DNA of 26,816 nt from Chara braunii (lineage: Eukaryota; Streptophyta; Charophyceae; Charales; Characeae). The DNA lies in assembly GCA_003427395.1 (NCBI GenBank), contig BFEA01000117.1, forward strand, positions 322,673 through 349,488, written 5' to 3'. Positions 1 through 7,881 of the stretch are shown piece after piece (positions within the stretch are counted from its first letter, which is position 1; each line of letters begins with the position of its first letter). The notes below the pieces were generated by a model. The model searched no databases and was not told where the DNA came from. It saw nothing but the letters and a program-made list of their open reading frames with translations. The translations under genes were made by a program, and so were the position numbers.

Positions 1-119
1 GTAGGAGTGTCATCTCGAACCCGCAAAAGTTGCTCAGCTCCTGTGATTAGGTCGTCCTCATATGTGTCGCGAACAATAAGATATCTCGTCATGGTAAAAT
101 CTCGTCGTCTGTTGTCCAT
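1..119 (-). CDS. Exon-like fragment, possible third paralog of the 426-1249 family, runs off the window
   Basis: Read on the minus strand, an open frame begins at the ATG at 119 and stays open for 39 codons to the window edge, so its end is unknown. It starts MDNRRRDFTMTRYLIV and continues RDTYEDDLITGAEQLL. Immediately before the ATG is TCTCTTGTGAGCAG, a plausible 3' splice site. The same arrangement (pyrimidine stretch, AG, ATG) precedes the copy starting at 1249. The segment IVRDTYEDD lines up weakly with VTFFHTHEEA of the copy starting at 644. The three ATGs lie 525 and 605 bases apart, which suggests a tandem array. No family was recognised and no function is proposed. The paralogy to the other two copies is tentative because only this short part is visible. 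Confidence 0.33.
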   Translation of the reverse strand, partial: MDNRRRDFTMTRYLIVRDTYEDDLITGAEQLLRVRDDTP

Positions 120-221
120 CTGCTCACAAGAGAATCACAATTCAGAGTTGATCAGCGAAAACAATCGGCGCTACTCGTGTTTGAACTTTGCAACAGAGAA
201 AATAATTCATCTGAAGTGCCG

Positions 222-644
222 AAATCTACCATCTAGAGTCCGACGATAATGATGAACATAATCGAAGGGTCAATGTTGCTCATTGAAACGCAACATAATA
301 CATAAGAAGAACCATTTTATCTTGAGAGTATTCTCGACATATCGCCCNGATCCTTCGTTNTGCCGAAGCNTCANATATGTGTCATCGAAGTCCCGTCGAG
401 GGGCGAACCCATATCGNATAATGTCTCATCCATAGGCAGTGCTAATTAGATAACATCTTGAANGTCGTCTCAAGTTCCCTNGCCAGAATCGTGGTCTATC
501 TCTTGCAGNAAACACGATAGACGGATCGTATACTAGTCGTCCTGACTGTATTAAANTNATCNTGTTGTCTTTAGGGCTTGATATCCATTCGCTTGCCTCC
601 TCGTGTGTGTGAAAAAAAGTTACTATCACCGTCTCGCACGTCAT
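222..644 (-). pseudogene. Degenerate paralog of the unknown protein at 776-1249
   Basis: The minus strand carries an open frame from the ATG at 644 to 426. It contains FFHTHEEASEWI and then LIQSGRLVYDP followed by SIVF. This matches GRMVYDPIVVF and its upstream residues in the copy starting at 1249. Homology continues past the stop in another frame: around 240-310 the minus strand reads KIKWFFLC and then PFDYV. These align with EIRWMYLR and PFDKI of the other copy, with a TGA where that copy has Gly. Several ambiguous bases (343-350, 417, 463, 481, 509, 556-562) fall inside, so some frame breaks could be assembly errors. No clear AG precedes the ATG (the bases are TTCTTAC), so its splice site may be lost. 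Function unknown. The relationship between the two copies is seen directly; calling it a pseudogene is inference from the frame breaks. Confidence 0.45.
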
Positions 645-775
645 GTAAGAAATTCAGATAAACTTTCGTTAGAAAGGATTGCAACTCGGCCAAGGTCTTT
701 GAAGTTGCTTTTATTCCTTTATACGATTGATTTATTTTACACGCCAAGGAGTTGTCGCAGGTAACCTAGCCGGTT

Positions 776-1249
776 TCAATAGGTCGCTATGTCAAACCTT
801 TCGATTCCTGAATTTTCGAAGCAGTTAACCCGAATTCGCTCCATGAACTCGATCTTGTCAAACGGACCTATGCGGGCATTGTAATACAAAACGAGTCGCA
901 AATACATCCATCTTATCTCATGATTGAAATGAACATGCAACTCATTATCCTCGTATCAAAATATTATGCGCAGGTTGTCCTTGTTTGGTNGTCGAATTAT
1001 GATGAAGCTTGGTTTGAGAATCTGTTGATAGGTCGAGGTGATAAATAAGAAAGTTCGTGGTGGATTCTTTGTCGTGCCGTGATCCATCCGCAATTCCCGT
1101 CCTGGAGGAAACACAACGATCGGGTCATAGACCATTCGACCGACTTGTTGTAAAATCACCCCTCGCCTCCCTATCTGAACTATGTACCTTGCGACAACCT
1201 CCCTGCTTGGAAAGAGCATGATGATGATGATGGCGGTTACCGTAGGCAT
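776..1249 (-). pseudogene. Unknown protein or exon with one in-frame TGA, best-preserved member of a tandem family
   Basis: On the minus strand a single frame runs from the ATG at 1249 to a TGA at 776-778 (about 156 residues), interrupted only by an in-frame TGA at 956-958. The first part holds EVVARYIVQIGRRG, then QQVGRMVYDPIVVF and PPGRELRMDHG. The part after the internal stop begins YEDNELHVHFNHEIRWMYL and continues NARIGPFDKIEFMERIRVN. Both parts align with the decayed copy at 222-644, so they belong to one ancestral unit. CTTTATCTTTTCCAG directly before the ATG is a good 3' splice site, so this may be an internal exon. The internal stop could be a real nonsense change (for example from TGG), a sequencing error near ambiguous base 990, or true inactivation. 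I recognise no family. Confidence 0.5.
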
Positions 1250-2286
1250 CTGGAAAAGATAAAGTACGAGTAATTTTATGAGAAAATAGCTCTTTTACCC
1301 TTTTTTTTTTTTTTTTTTCTGAGCCGTGAATCTTATGCCACGGTCCAGCCACGAAAGAGTAGTGCCTATTTACACTTCTTCGGACACTAGTAGGTACACG
1401 AACTGGGTTTCTTGTGACACCAGTTCCCCATGCGTTAGTGACACCTAAGGTGACCACTCAAAAGGGTACTAATTTTCATTCATTTGTCTATATAAAGGTA
1501 CAATGGAAAACCTATTCCGATCTCATAATCGTCGTGCGTCCGACCCTCTAGTAGGAAGTGGTCTGGAATACTTATTCTCCTCGCCTGAGCCGAAGGCTCA
1601 GATCTAAGAAGTCGGGACGTCTCCACCGAATTGGCATAGTACTCCCCCGTAAAAACGGTCCACTCCGGGTCGATAACAAGGCCGGCTCCTAAGCCAACGA
1701 ATCCTCACCCCGAATTTCCTCCTAGAATAAGAGGGTCCTCAGACTCAGAATCAGATCGACTACCCTGTACCTCAACACGAAGGAAATAACTTTGACGAAT
1801 CAAAAATGCAGAGGAGGAAGGATATATAGTCGAGACTCGTTCGGACGAGAAGCAAGTCGAAAGGGTCATTTCGGGATAGAAAGAAAACCTTAAGGACAAC
1901 TAAATTCATTCACATTTTTCTTTCTTTATATTCCGCATTCCTTTTTTCGACCCCGGTTACTTTTCCCATCTATGGTTTGACTATTACTTTATCAGACAGG
2001 TGAAGACATCTCAGAGAAAAGATAGAAGAAAACATTCAACATTTTCATCATTTCCATCAGTAAAACTTGAATTTCTTTTCTTAACACTTTTTCCTTTTCA
2101 CACACCTGCATGCAGAGCAAAGTCAACATTCGACGAGTTCAACCACAATAACATCATCCAAGTCAGACCCAGAGTCCCACACAAGCGTGCCCTGTCACAC
2201 TTTCCTTCCTTTCAACCTTTCCCTCAACACCCAAAAGAAAAAGAGAAGGATCATACAACGTGAGGGTGCACACCTACGTGGCACCT
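1250..2286. other. Gene-poor stretch with poly-T and a short perfect hairpin
   Basis: No convincing gene is seen. Poly-T fills 1301-1318, which is poly-A in the putative intron of the minus-strand family. A perfect hairpin CTGAGCC/GGCTCAG with a GAA loop lies at 1585-1601. A minus-strand open frame (1899-1705) has a short Ser/Asp/Glu stretch, SDSESEDP, near its end. A plus-strand open frame (2000-2263) is rich in Phe, Ser and Lys. Neither resembles a known family, and either could arise by chance. Confidence 0.4.
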
Positions 2287-2410
2287 TGGGCCGCGGATCC
2301 TGCGGCCCAGTCCGAGTCGCGCGGCCTAGGCCGCGCGGCTGAGTTCCTGCGCGGTTGCGCCACGGCCCAGTGGGGGCGGGCTCGGGAAATCAGCACGCGG
2401 CCTCGGCCTA
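2287..2410. repeat. GC-rich palindromic block (module arm 1)
   Basis: This is a CGGCC/GGCCG-rich block inside AT-rich surroundings. It includes a 7-bp stem GGGCCGC/GCGGCCC around GGATCCT. Next to it, 2318-2337 is a perfect 20-bp palindrome centred on CCTAGG. Similar GC-rich blocks occur at 3861-3960 and 26321-26420, each next to a GATT or AATC array, which suggests a shared composite module. Confidence 0.55.
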
Positions 2411-2521
2411 CACATATCCTCCTCTAGAGGATTGCAAATTCAAAAGTGTTTTTTTTTGGGGGGAGGGGGTGATTTTTTATGAGTGAGAAAATTAATTAAA
2501 AAAATAGAAAAAAAAATATTC

Positions 2522-2522
2522 G

Positions 2523-2555
<33 letters not shown>

Positions 2556-2565
2556 GGATTGATTG

Positions 2566-2603
<38 letters not shown>

Positions 2604-2660
2604 AAATGATTGATGATTGATTGATTGATTGATTGATCGATTGATTTTTTTTTTTTTGAT

Positions 2661-2718
<58 letters not shown>

Positions 2719-2735
2719 GTTGGTTGGTTGGGGGA
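2522..2735 (+). repeat. (GATT)n tetranucleotide array, interrupted
   Basis: The array is GATT/TTGA repeats with a short poly-T interruption near 2646-2657. It drifts to GGTT at its right end before a G-rich/C-rich junction at 2730-2760. Reading it on the other strand gives long artificial Asn-Gln-Ser-Ile frames, which are not genes. Confidence 0.95.
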
Positions 2736-2763
2736 GGGTCGCCCATCCCGCCCCCCCCGTCGC

Positions 2764-3353
2764 CACACACACACACACACCTCTCTCTCTTTGTCTCTCT
2801 CTCTCGCACACTCCTGCACAGCTCCCGTGCGGCTCTCGCACGCGCCCCCGCAGCTCCCACACGCACACACACACACATACACACACGCACACACATGCGC
2901 ACATACACACACACGCACCTCTCTCTCTCTCTCTCTCTCTCGTGCGCGTGCGCGCACGCACGCTCCCGCGCAGCGCAGCTCCCGCATGCTCCCGTGCGCG
3001 CACACACACAGACACACATCACACACACACGTGTGCACAAACTCACACACACACGCACACACGCACACACACACACACGCACACACACACACTCACACAG
3101 CCACCTCTCTCTCTCTCGCGCGCGCACGCGCGCGCGCGCTCATGCTCCTGCTCAACGCAGCTCCCCCGCGCATGATCCCGCACGCACGCTCCCACGTGCG
3201 CACACACACACACATCACAAACACGCGCACACAAACTCACACACACACGCACACACGCACACACACATGCACGCACACACACACACACTCACACACGCAC
3301 ACACACACACTCACACACGCACACCTCTCTCTCTCTCTCTCGCGCGCGCGCGC

Positions 3354-3384
<31 letters not shown>

Positions 3385-3407
3385 TCACACACAGACGCGC
3401 ACACAAA

Positions 3408-3444
<37 letters not shown>

Positions 3445-3460
3445 ACACACACAATCACAC
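2764..3460 (+). repeat. Compound (CA)n / (CT)n / (CG)n microsatellite
   Basis: About 700 bp alternates between CA-rich, CT-rich and alternating CG/CA purine-pyrimidine tracts. A CT block followed by a CGCGCG-rich block recurs at least three times (near 2921-2960, 3105-3140 and 3325-3355), so the tract probably grew by duplication of a higher-order unit. The alternating CG/CA stretches could adopt left-handed DNA. Long His/Thr/Ser or Cys/Val frames on either strand are compositional artefacts. Confidence 0.95.
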
Positions 3461-3494
<34 letters not shown>

Positions 3495-3496
3495 CA

Positions 3497-3535
<39 letters not shown>
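3461..3535 (-). repeat. (AATC)n array, inverted partner of the GATT array
   Basis: AATC is the reverse complement of GATT, so this array can pair with 2522-2735 across the CA/CT core. A T18 tract follows at about 3537-3556. Confidence 0.95.
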
Positions 3536-3860
3536 CTTTTTTTTTTTTTTTTTTTTAATTTTGCGTCTGCATTTTTTTTAAACACCTCATTTCCCTGCAA
3601 AAATCAGCAATTCATTTAAAAAAAAAATACAAGTGAACTCAGGAACCATATATCTCATGATAAAAAATGACAATTTTTTTTTTTTGATTTTCTTTATATA
3701 TATATTTTTTAAATTTTGTATAAATCGAATTTAGTTTTTGATTTTTTTTAAATCTTAAACAAAGTCGGATTCCAAAAAAATAAATACAGGAGTGTAGGGT
3801 TTTCCAAGCCCTACACCCCCATATATATATATTACGTATTTTTAGGGATAAAAAAAATAA
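3536..3860. other. AT-rich spacer with homopolymers and one 8-bp hairpin
   Basis: The stretch is made of poly-T and poly-A runs and TATATA tracts. A perfect 8-bp stem GTGTAGGG/CCCTACAC lies at 3792-3799 and 3809-3816. No gene is seen. Confidence 0.5.
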
Positions 3861-3960
3861 TTGAAAAACTAGGTCGCGGACTGGGCCTTATCGGCCGCGG
3901 ACGTGGCCGAGATTTTCGGCCACAGCGGTACGAAATGTCCGCGGTCGCGGCTGCGGGTGT
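3861..3960 (-). repeat. GC-rich block (inverted module arm)
   Basis: Its reverse complement contains GGCCGAAAATCTCGGCC flanked by CCGCGACC-type words. This resembles CGGCCGAAAATTTCG and ACACCGCGACCG at 26400-26431. It follows the AATC array as the mirror image of the module seen at 2287-2760 and 26321-26816. Confidence 0.45.
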
Positions 3961-4182
3961 CACATAGGTGCACACAGGTGTGAGGGATCCATGCCAACCA
4001 CTGACCTTGAGTAGCGAAAGTCTCTTACAAGAACTTAAGTAACAGGCGCGCCTCGTCAAAGAAACCGTTGCTTAAGGTATAAACTGCGCAAGTTACTAGT
4101 CCTGGTTCACACCCAACTCACTAGTACCTCTTGTTGCTGTTCCAGATGCGAAGGCGGTAAGTCCCACGAGTCTCACTTAGCT

Positions 4183-4290
4183 CCAGGCGGTCCACGTCTG
4201 CACCAAATAATTCCAAGTGGCTCGCGTTGGTGCCAACTGGTACCAAGTGGTTCGCGACGATGCCTATTAGTGCCAAGTGGTCCCAGGCAG
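4183..4290 (+). repeat. 30-bp tandem repeat, about 3.5 copies
   Basis: The word CCAAGTGG starts at 4213, 4243 and 4273, an exact 30-bp spacing, followed by TTCGCG or CTCGCG and TGCC. A degraded earlier unit (CCAGGCGG) starts near 4183. No coding or binding role is evident. Confidence 0.75.
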
Positions 4291-4394
4291 TCCCACGTCC
4301 TCCTTTCTCCCTTCCAGATGATGTCGTTTGTCAACACAGCCTCCCTTGGTTCTCACTAAAAAGCAGTAATTACTGACGTCGTCGCTGGCGGCCA

Positions 4395-4725
4395 ACACTT
4401 CCCCTCCACTTAATTATCATGACGGCCTTGAATTTCGGCAACATAACGCTGACAAAATTACTACCATTGGCGCCAGAAAAATTCAGCAGCACTTTCCCAC
4501 AAAAGTGGGAAAATAATTTGCCGCAAGTTTGTTTAGCCTGGTGCCTTTGCCAACAACCTAGCCGCCTACCGTTTACCACCGAAACAATTCAGCAGCACTT
4601 CCCCACGCGAGTGAAAAAATGGTTTGTTGTAGATCTTGTCCGCCGGTACCACGTACAACAGCCTTGCCGCTGCTTACCCGCTGCTGTAAAATTTTGGCAG
4701 CATCCCCACTAAAGTGGGAAAAATG
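4395..4725 (+). repeat. About 105-bp tandem repeat carrying hairpins and the GCAGCACTTCCCC motif
   Basis: Three units spaced about 105 bp apart each carry AATTCAGCAGCACTT (or AATTTTGGCAGCAT) followed by a stem. The first is TTTCCCAC/GTGGGAAA with an AAAA loop (4493-4512). The second is CCCAC/GTG, partly decayed (4602-4613). The third is CCCAC/GTGGG with loop TAAA (4705-4718). A related word CCAACACTTCCCC sits near 4393. The core recurs elsewhere in the window (13841-13992, 18574-18740, 25816-25912). Open frames through this block are shadows of the repeat. Confidence 0.65.
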
Positions 4726-5021
4726 GATGGCCAAAATTAATAAAATTTGGGCCTCAGGCCCACATTTCACAGTTCTGCACCTCCGTAGTCCCACAACGCC
4801 CTTGGGTCAGTCCCGTCGGACCAGCACCAGCCAGAGGGGAGGAGAGTAGAGTGCTCCCTGCCTTGGCTATGACCGCCCAACTCCTCTCCTTGCGCTCCTC
4901 TGCAGATCTCCGGCCTCCTCCACGTTGCCTCAGGCAGCACTTCCAGCAGCCAGCAGCAGTCGAGTGTGCTCGTCACACACTGGCAGCACGAGTGCTTTGT
5001 GTGGCAGTTGGGGACAACTGC

Positions 5022-5031
5022 CTGTTTTATA
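5022..5031 (-). promoter_or_regulatory. TATA box of LTR-like copy 1
   Basis: The minus strand reads CACTATAAAACAGG. It is conserved with CACTATAAAAAGAC at 22843-22856 in copy 2, at the same place in an otherwise diverged repeat. Conservation between copies is the main support. Confidence 0.5.
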
Positions 5032-5410
5032 GTGGCTGAAGAGGGTTGGACGTCACTCCAACCCCCAGGCAAAATCGCGGGCTGATCTGACCAAGATTCA
5101 GGGCTAACTGTGGCCGCACCACAGCCACAGCCTTAGTGAGGGCGATTTCTTTTAACTGCCCTCATTTTCTTTTTCTTTTTTTTCCCCAAGCTATCTCGGA
5201 ATTTCACGACGTAGCTGGGTCTTTTCCATTTTCAAAAGTGTTTTTCTTTTATTTTTCTGATAAGGGGTTGGAGAGATACAACCCCTTTCAGTTTGATGTA
5301 TCTGGACCCTTCTCCCAAGGTAGATACATCGGGGAAAAGGCTATACTTAGCCTCTTCCTCTATGACCCCTCAATTTCCAGGCTCCCTCTAAAAACGAGTG
5401 CCTGACAGTT

Positions 5411-5435
5411 ACCTCTGGCAGCTTCTGCCAGAGGT
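5411..5435. other. Perfect 11-bp stem-loop in LTR-like copy 1
   Basis: ACCTCTGGCAG pairs fully with CTGCCAGAGGT around a three-base CTT loop. The matching site in copy 2 (about 22427-22452) keeps only CCTCT/AGAGG and part of the stem. AGGACA/TGTCCT at 5447-5460 forms a second small hairpin. Confidence 0.7.
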
Positions 5436-5545
5436 AGCACCACGTGAGGACAAGTGTCCTATCAATAACAAAGAAAAAAAAACTAAAAAAAAAAAACAAA
5501 AAAACCTAATCCTAACAATACTGCATCTGGCCCATACCTCAGCCA

Positions 5546-5726
5546 GGCTGTTGTATGCAACAGCCCCTTCCTCTTTTCCCTCTGCCCCTCCCCTGAAAAC
5601 AGGGAGGGTAGTTGTCAAGTTGGGAGAGCTAGGATCTCCCCTCCCAACTCCCTTGTTTTGCTCTCTCTTTCCAACCCCCCCTTGTCCCCCGCGTGTGCGC
5701 AGTGAGCCACGAGATCCAAGATCTCG
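5546..5726. other. Run of perfect short hairpins inside LTR-like copy 1
   Basis: GGCTGTTG/CAACAGCC with loop TATG is at 5546-5565. GTTGGGAG/CTCCCAAC spans 5619-5648. CGAGATC/GATCTCG with loop CAA is at 5710-5726. All three stems are perfect. Confidence 0.65.
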
Positions 5727-5841
5727 CAGCCGCAAATATGACCCTGAATAGAGTGGGGAGCCATTCTGCTCCCACACAGCCGAAAAGGTTGTTCTTTCAT
5801 CCTCGAGGCAACAACCTCGTTCGTTTCGTTTTGTTTCTTCC

Positions 5842-6294
5842 TTTTTTTTTTTTTTTTTTTTTTTTAACAGTTTTAGGCTTACTTCCTTTCAGTCTTTCCT
5901 CGTTTCCCCTGCTGGCCGTGCCTCAACGGTCATGAATGGGGAAAGAGAAAACGATGAGGGGAAAAAAAAAAAAAAAAACTAAAAAAAAACTTACTTGGAA
6001 CAATGTGCTAACGCCCTGAAAAATCGGCATCTGCACACCCCCATGTCGTGGGGGTAGATTCATTCGATTTTGCTTATCCTATCATAGGGAGTATCATGAT
6101 GCCAACTGCCAAGTAAAAACTCAACCTGTTCATTTTCGACGAACGGACACTTTCAGAGGCTTGTAAAAAAAAATATATAAAAAAAATATAAAAAAAATAA
6201 AAATAAAAAACACTTATCTCCACGAGCAAAACGGCTGCCCGTTTTCTGAGGACACTAAGTCCCCTGCCACTTCCGTATATGTCATTTGACGCAG

Positions 6295-6325
<31 letters not shown>

Positions 6326-6330
6326 ATGAT
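5842..6330. repeat. Homopolymer-rich spacer
   Basis: The stretch holds T24 (5842-5865), A-runs at 5962-5978 and 6165-6210, and T27 (6295-6321), separated by short unique sequence. No gene is seen. Confidence 0.8.
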
Positions 6331-6926
6331 GACGTTGGCTTATGCCAACGGCCACAATAACTTTCGTCGTCTTCCTCACTGGCATTTTCGCCCCCCCCCT
6401 TTGCCTTCCTGTATGCAGACCCAAGTTCGATTCCCGTCGGGGAATTGAAAAATTTTGGGTCATTTCTCGATCTATGAGTGTCATCCTTGCGCAAGGGCCA
6501 TGCTATACGCGACCGTTTTCGGTCGTGAGATCTGGTCGCGCTTCGCAGCAATACGATGGGGAGCTCCAAAAAGAAGCTAGCCCAGGCTGCCTATCGTCGG
6601 GCTCGACCCCAGCATTTGCTGGGTAGAAGTTGAGTGCGGTACCTACTGGGCTAGCTCCTATCACAAGAGCTATGCTCGCCACCCTTCTATTTGAAGGGTT
6701 GCGGCCCAGTAGACCACCTATTTCTAGGCATCGGCATGTGAAGAGTGCCTAGTCCCTCGTCTGGGCAGATAAAGTTTGCCTACCCCATCCAAAGGCAGGC
6801 CGCCCCGCAACCCGGTCAGTTGGGCTTGGCTCAGTAGGCTCGACGATCCACCTCGTTTAACCGTGGATTTGCCCTCGGACCCCTGACGGTCCGTCCTTTT
6901 TTAAATGACATGGCACTTAAGCCATG
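6037..6926. other. Cluster of perfect short stem-loops
   Basis: Perfect stems seen are ACCCCCA/TGGGGGT (6037-6055), CGTTGGC/GCCAACG (6333-6350), palindrome CCTTGCGCAAGG (6485-6496) and CGACCG/CGGTCG with TTTT loop (6510-6525). An 11-bp outer stem AGCTAGCCCAG/CTGGGCTAGCT (6575-6585 with 6646-6656) encloses CCCAGC/GCTGGG (6608-6623). Then come ACCCTTC/GAAGGGT (6681-6699), CTAGGCA/TGCCTAG (6724-6752), CGGACC/GGTCCG (6876-6893) and CATGGC/GCCATG (6909-6926). This could be a structured non-coding RNA or a repeat type that favours hairpins. It matches no RNA class I recognise. A tRNA T-arm-like word, AAGTTCGATTCCCG, is at 6424-6437. Confidence 0.55.
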
Positions 6927-7252
6927 TTAGCCCTTCTTATCGTCGCCGCACCCCTGGCGCAACTAATTATTGGTCTTTCTAGTCCTGAATTGCGCGACTG
7001 TCAAAACAATATTTATTTTAGTATTTTTACCGCCGTTTTCTCTCTTTCCGGCCTTATTTCAACGTAAGAGTGTCCGGTTACACCGTCCACCCTTGCCGTC
7101 ATGTCTGTCGGCCGATAAACGGCTACATAAACTAGATTTCTTCAATCTCGGACAAGTCGGGATACATTTCAGCGGCGTTTTCATTTCATCGGACCAAATG
7201 CTTTCAACAAAACTTACTTTGGAAATCGGACAATATCCGACATTGAAAATAC

Positions 7253-7294
7253 AGGGCAGATACCCTTGTCAGGGTTTTTGGTCCGACAATGTGA
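7253..7294 (+). pseudogene. RADTLVRVFGPT exon remnant (family B)
   Basis: After GACATTGAAAATACAG, the frame starting at 7253 reads RADTLVRVFGPTM and then stops. Upstream sequence (TCGGACAATATCCGACATTG) matches that before the exon at 20412 on the other strand. The same peptide recurs at 8286-8330, 16438-16482, 20370-20412 and 24736-24783. The codons differ mostly in third positions. Confidence 0.5.
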
Positions 7295-7370
7295 TCAAAC
7301 TTATCTTCCAAAGCATTCACTCAGATCTTTTGCCAAATAAAGAGGATTCGACACCTTTCAATAAAACTCA

Positions 7371-7625
7371 AATTTCTACCTCACAGAAGTTAGCAAGAAA
7401 CATCATGCTCTTATCAATTTTCAAGAGGTCAGAAACAAGACGAGCTACCCGCTCAAACACAACAAGGAAATTCCCGAACGTAGGATATTTGTTCCGACAT
7501 ACCTTGCGAAGATCCTCATGAGTCATAGTTTCATTCCCGAGTTGAAATATATCGAACATGGTCTGATCGAAATCATTCCAACTTTTGACTTTGGAAACCA
7601 CCTTCACTACATTATCGCTCACGCC
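7371..7625 (-). pseudogene. Retrotransposon gag-like remnant
   Basis: The minus strand frame from about 7625 reads SDNVVKVVSKVKSWNDF, then DQTMFDIFQLGNETMTHEDL, then a region with FLVVFERVARLVSDLLKID and KSMMFL. A W-x-D-F start, an acidic/Thr segment, a conserved F-E and a late D-K-x3-F-L is the general layout of gag-like capsid segments in plant LTR retrotransposons, including those I associate with charophytes. That similarity is from memory and unverified. The frame ends at a stop shortly after FCEVEI; FCE is followed by GTAGAAAT, which could instead be a splice donor. Upstream the same frame runs into a family A repeat, so this may be a fused or truncated copy. No protease, RT or integrase lies nearby. 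Confidence 0.4.
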
Positions 7626-7881
7626 TGTAGACCATCTCTGCAATTGCACTCGAGCAACTTTCGCATGTGGTTCAGTAGCTCGGCGGGGATATGTATGCCT
7701 AAGGGTAGTGACAACCCTTGAGCAAAGGTAAGTTGTTCCTCGTGCGACCTCTATCTTGTCGTAGGGGTTCGCGAGAGGTACGAATGGCACACTAGGTCGA
7801 GCGGCAACCACTCATAGGAGAAAAGTCCTGCAAAATCCTTCGCGATGAGGTCGGAAGGGGCTCCTTGCGGGACCTGTGCGC
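7612..7881 (-). repeat. Family A repeat, inverted head (A1)
   Basis: The reverse complement matches the heads of copies at 7882, 23169 and 23942: AACCCCTACGACAAGATAG, then a CTTACCT-type word, GAGCTACTGAACCACATGCG and TGCAATTGCAGAGATGG. It joins copy A2 head to head at about 7881. Confidence 0.7.

Larger units (their letters stand above)
4730..5930 (-). mobile_element. LTR-like dispersed repeat, copy 1 (minus orientation)
   Basis: This 1.2-kb segment is clearly homologous, in reverse orientation, to 21690-23162. Shared landmarks include AAATCGCGGGCT, GGTTGGAGAGATACAACCCC-type words, GATGTATC, and a region with a TATA box followed by CACACTGGCA. Read on the minus strand the order is polypurine and hairpin-rich sequence, a GATACATC region, a TATA box at 5022-5031, then about 260 bp of transcribed-like sequence. 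This resembles U3-R-U5 of a plant LTR. I found no primer-binding site, no gag-pol beside it and no clear target duplication. A solo LTR is likely, but a long DNA-transposon end cannot be excluded. Confidence 0.55.

Noticed and set aside
2492-3581. Long open frames of 137-289 codons on both strands rich in Asn-Gln-Ser-Ile, Thr-His or Cys-Val
   Set aside because: They are translations of GATT, CA, CT and CG microsatellites, open in many frames at once, with no non-repeat sequence.
4183-4290. CRISPR-like 30-bp periodicity
   Set aside because: The whole 30-bp unit is repeated without spacers, so it is a plain tandem repeat.
5136-5405. Protein-coding gene in the LTR-like repeat (89-codon frame with a partner frame at 22494-22754)
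   Set aside because: Similarity of the two frames follows from DNA homology of the repeat copies. There is no frame-specific conservation I can see, and it overlaps promoter-like sequence.
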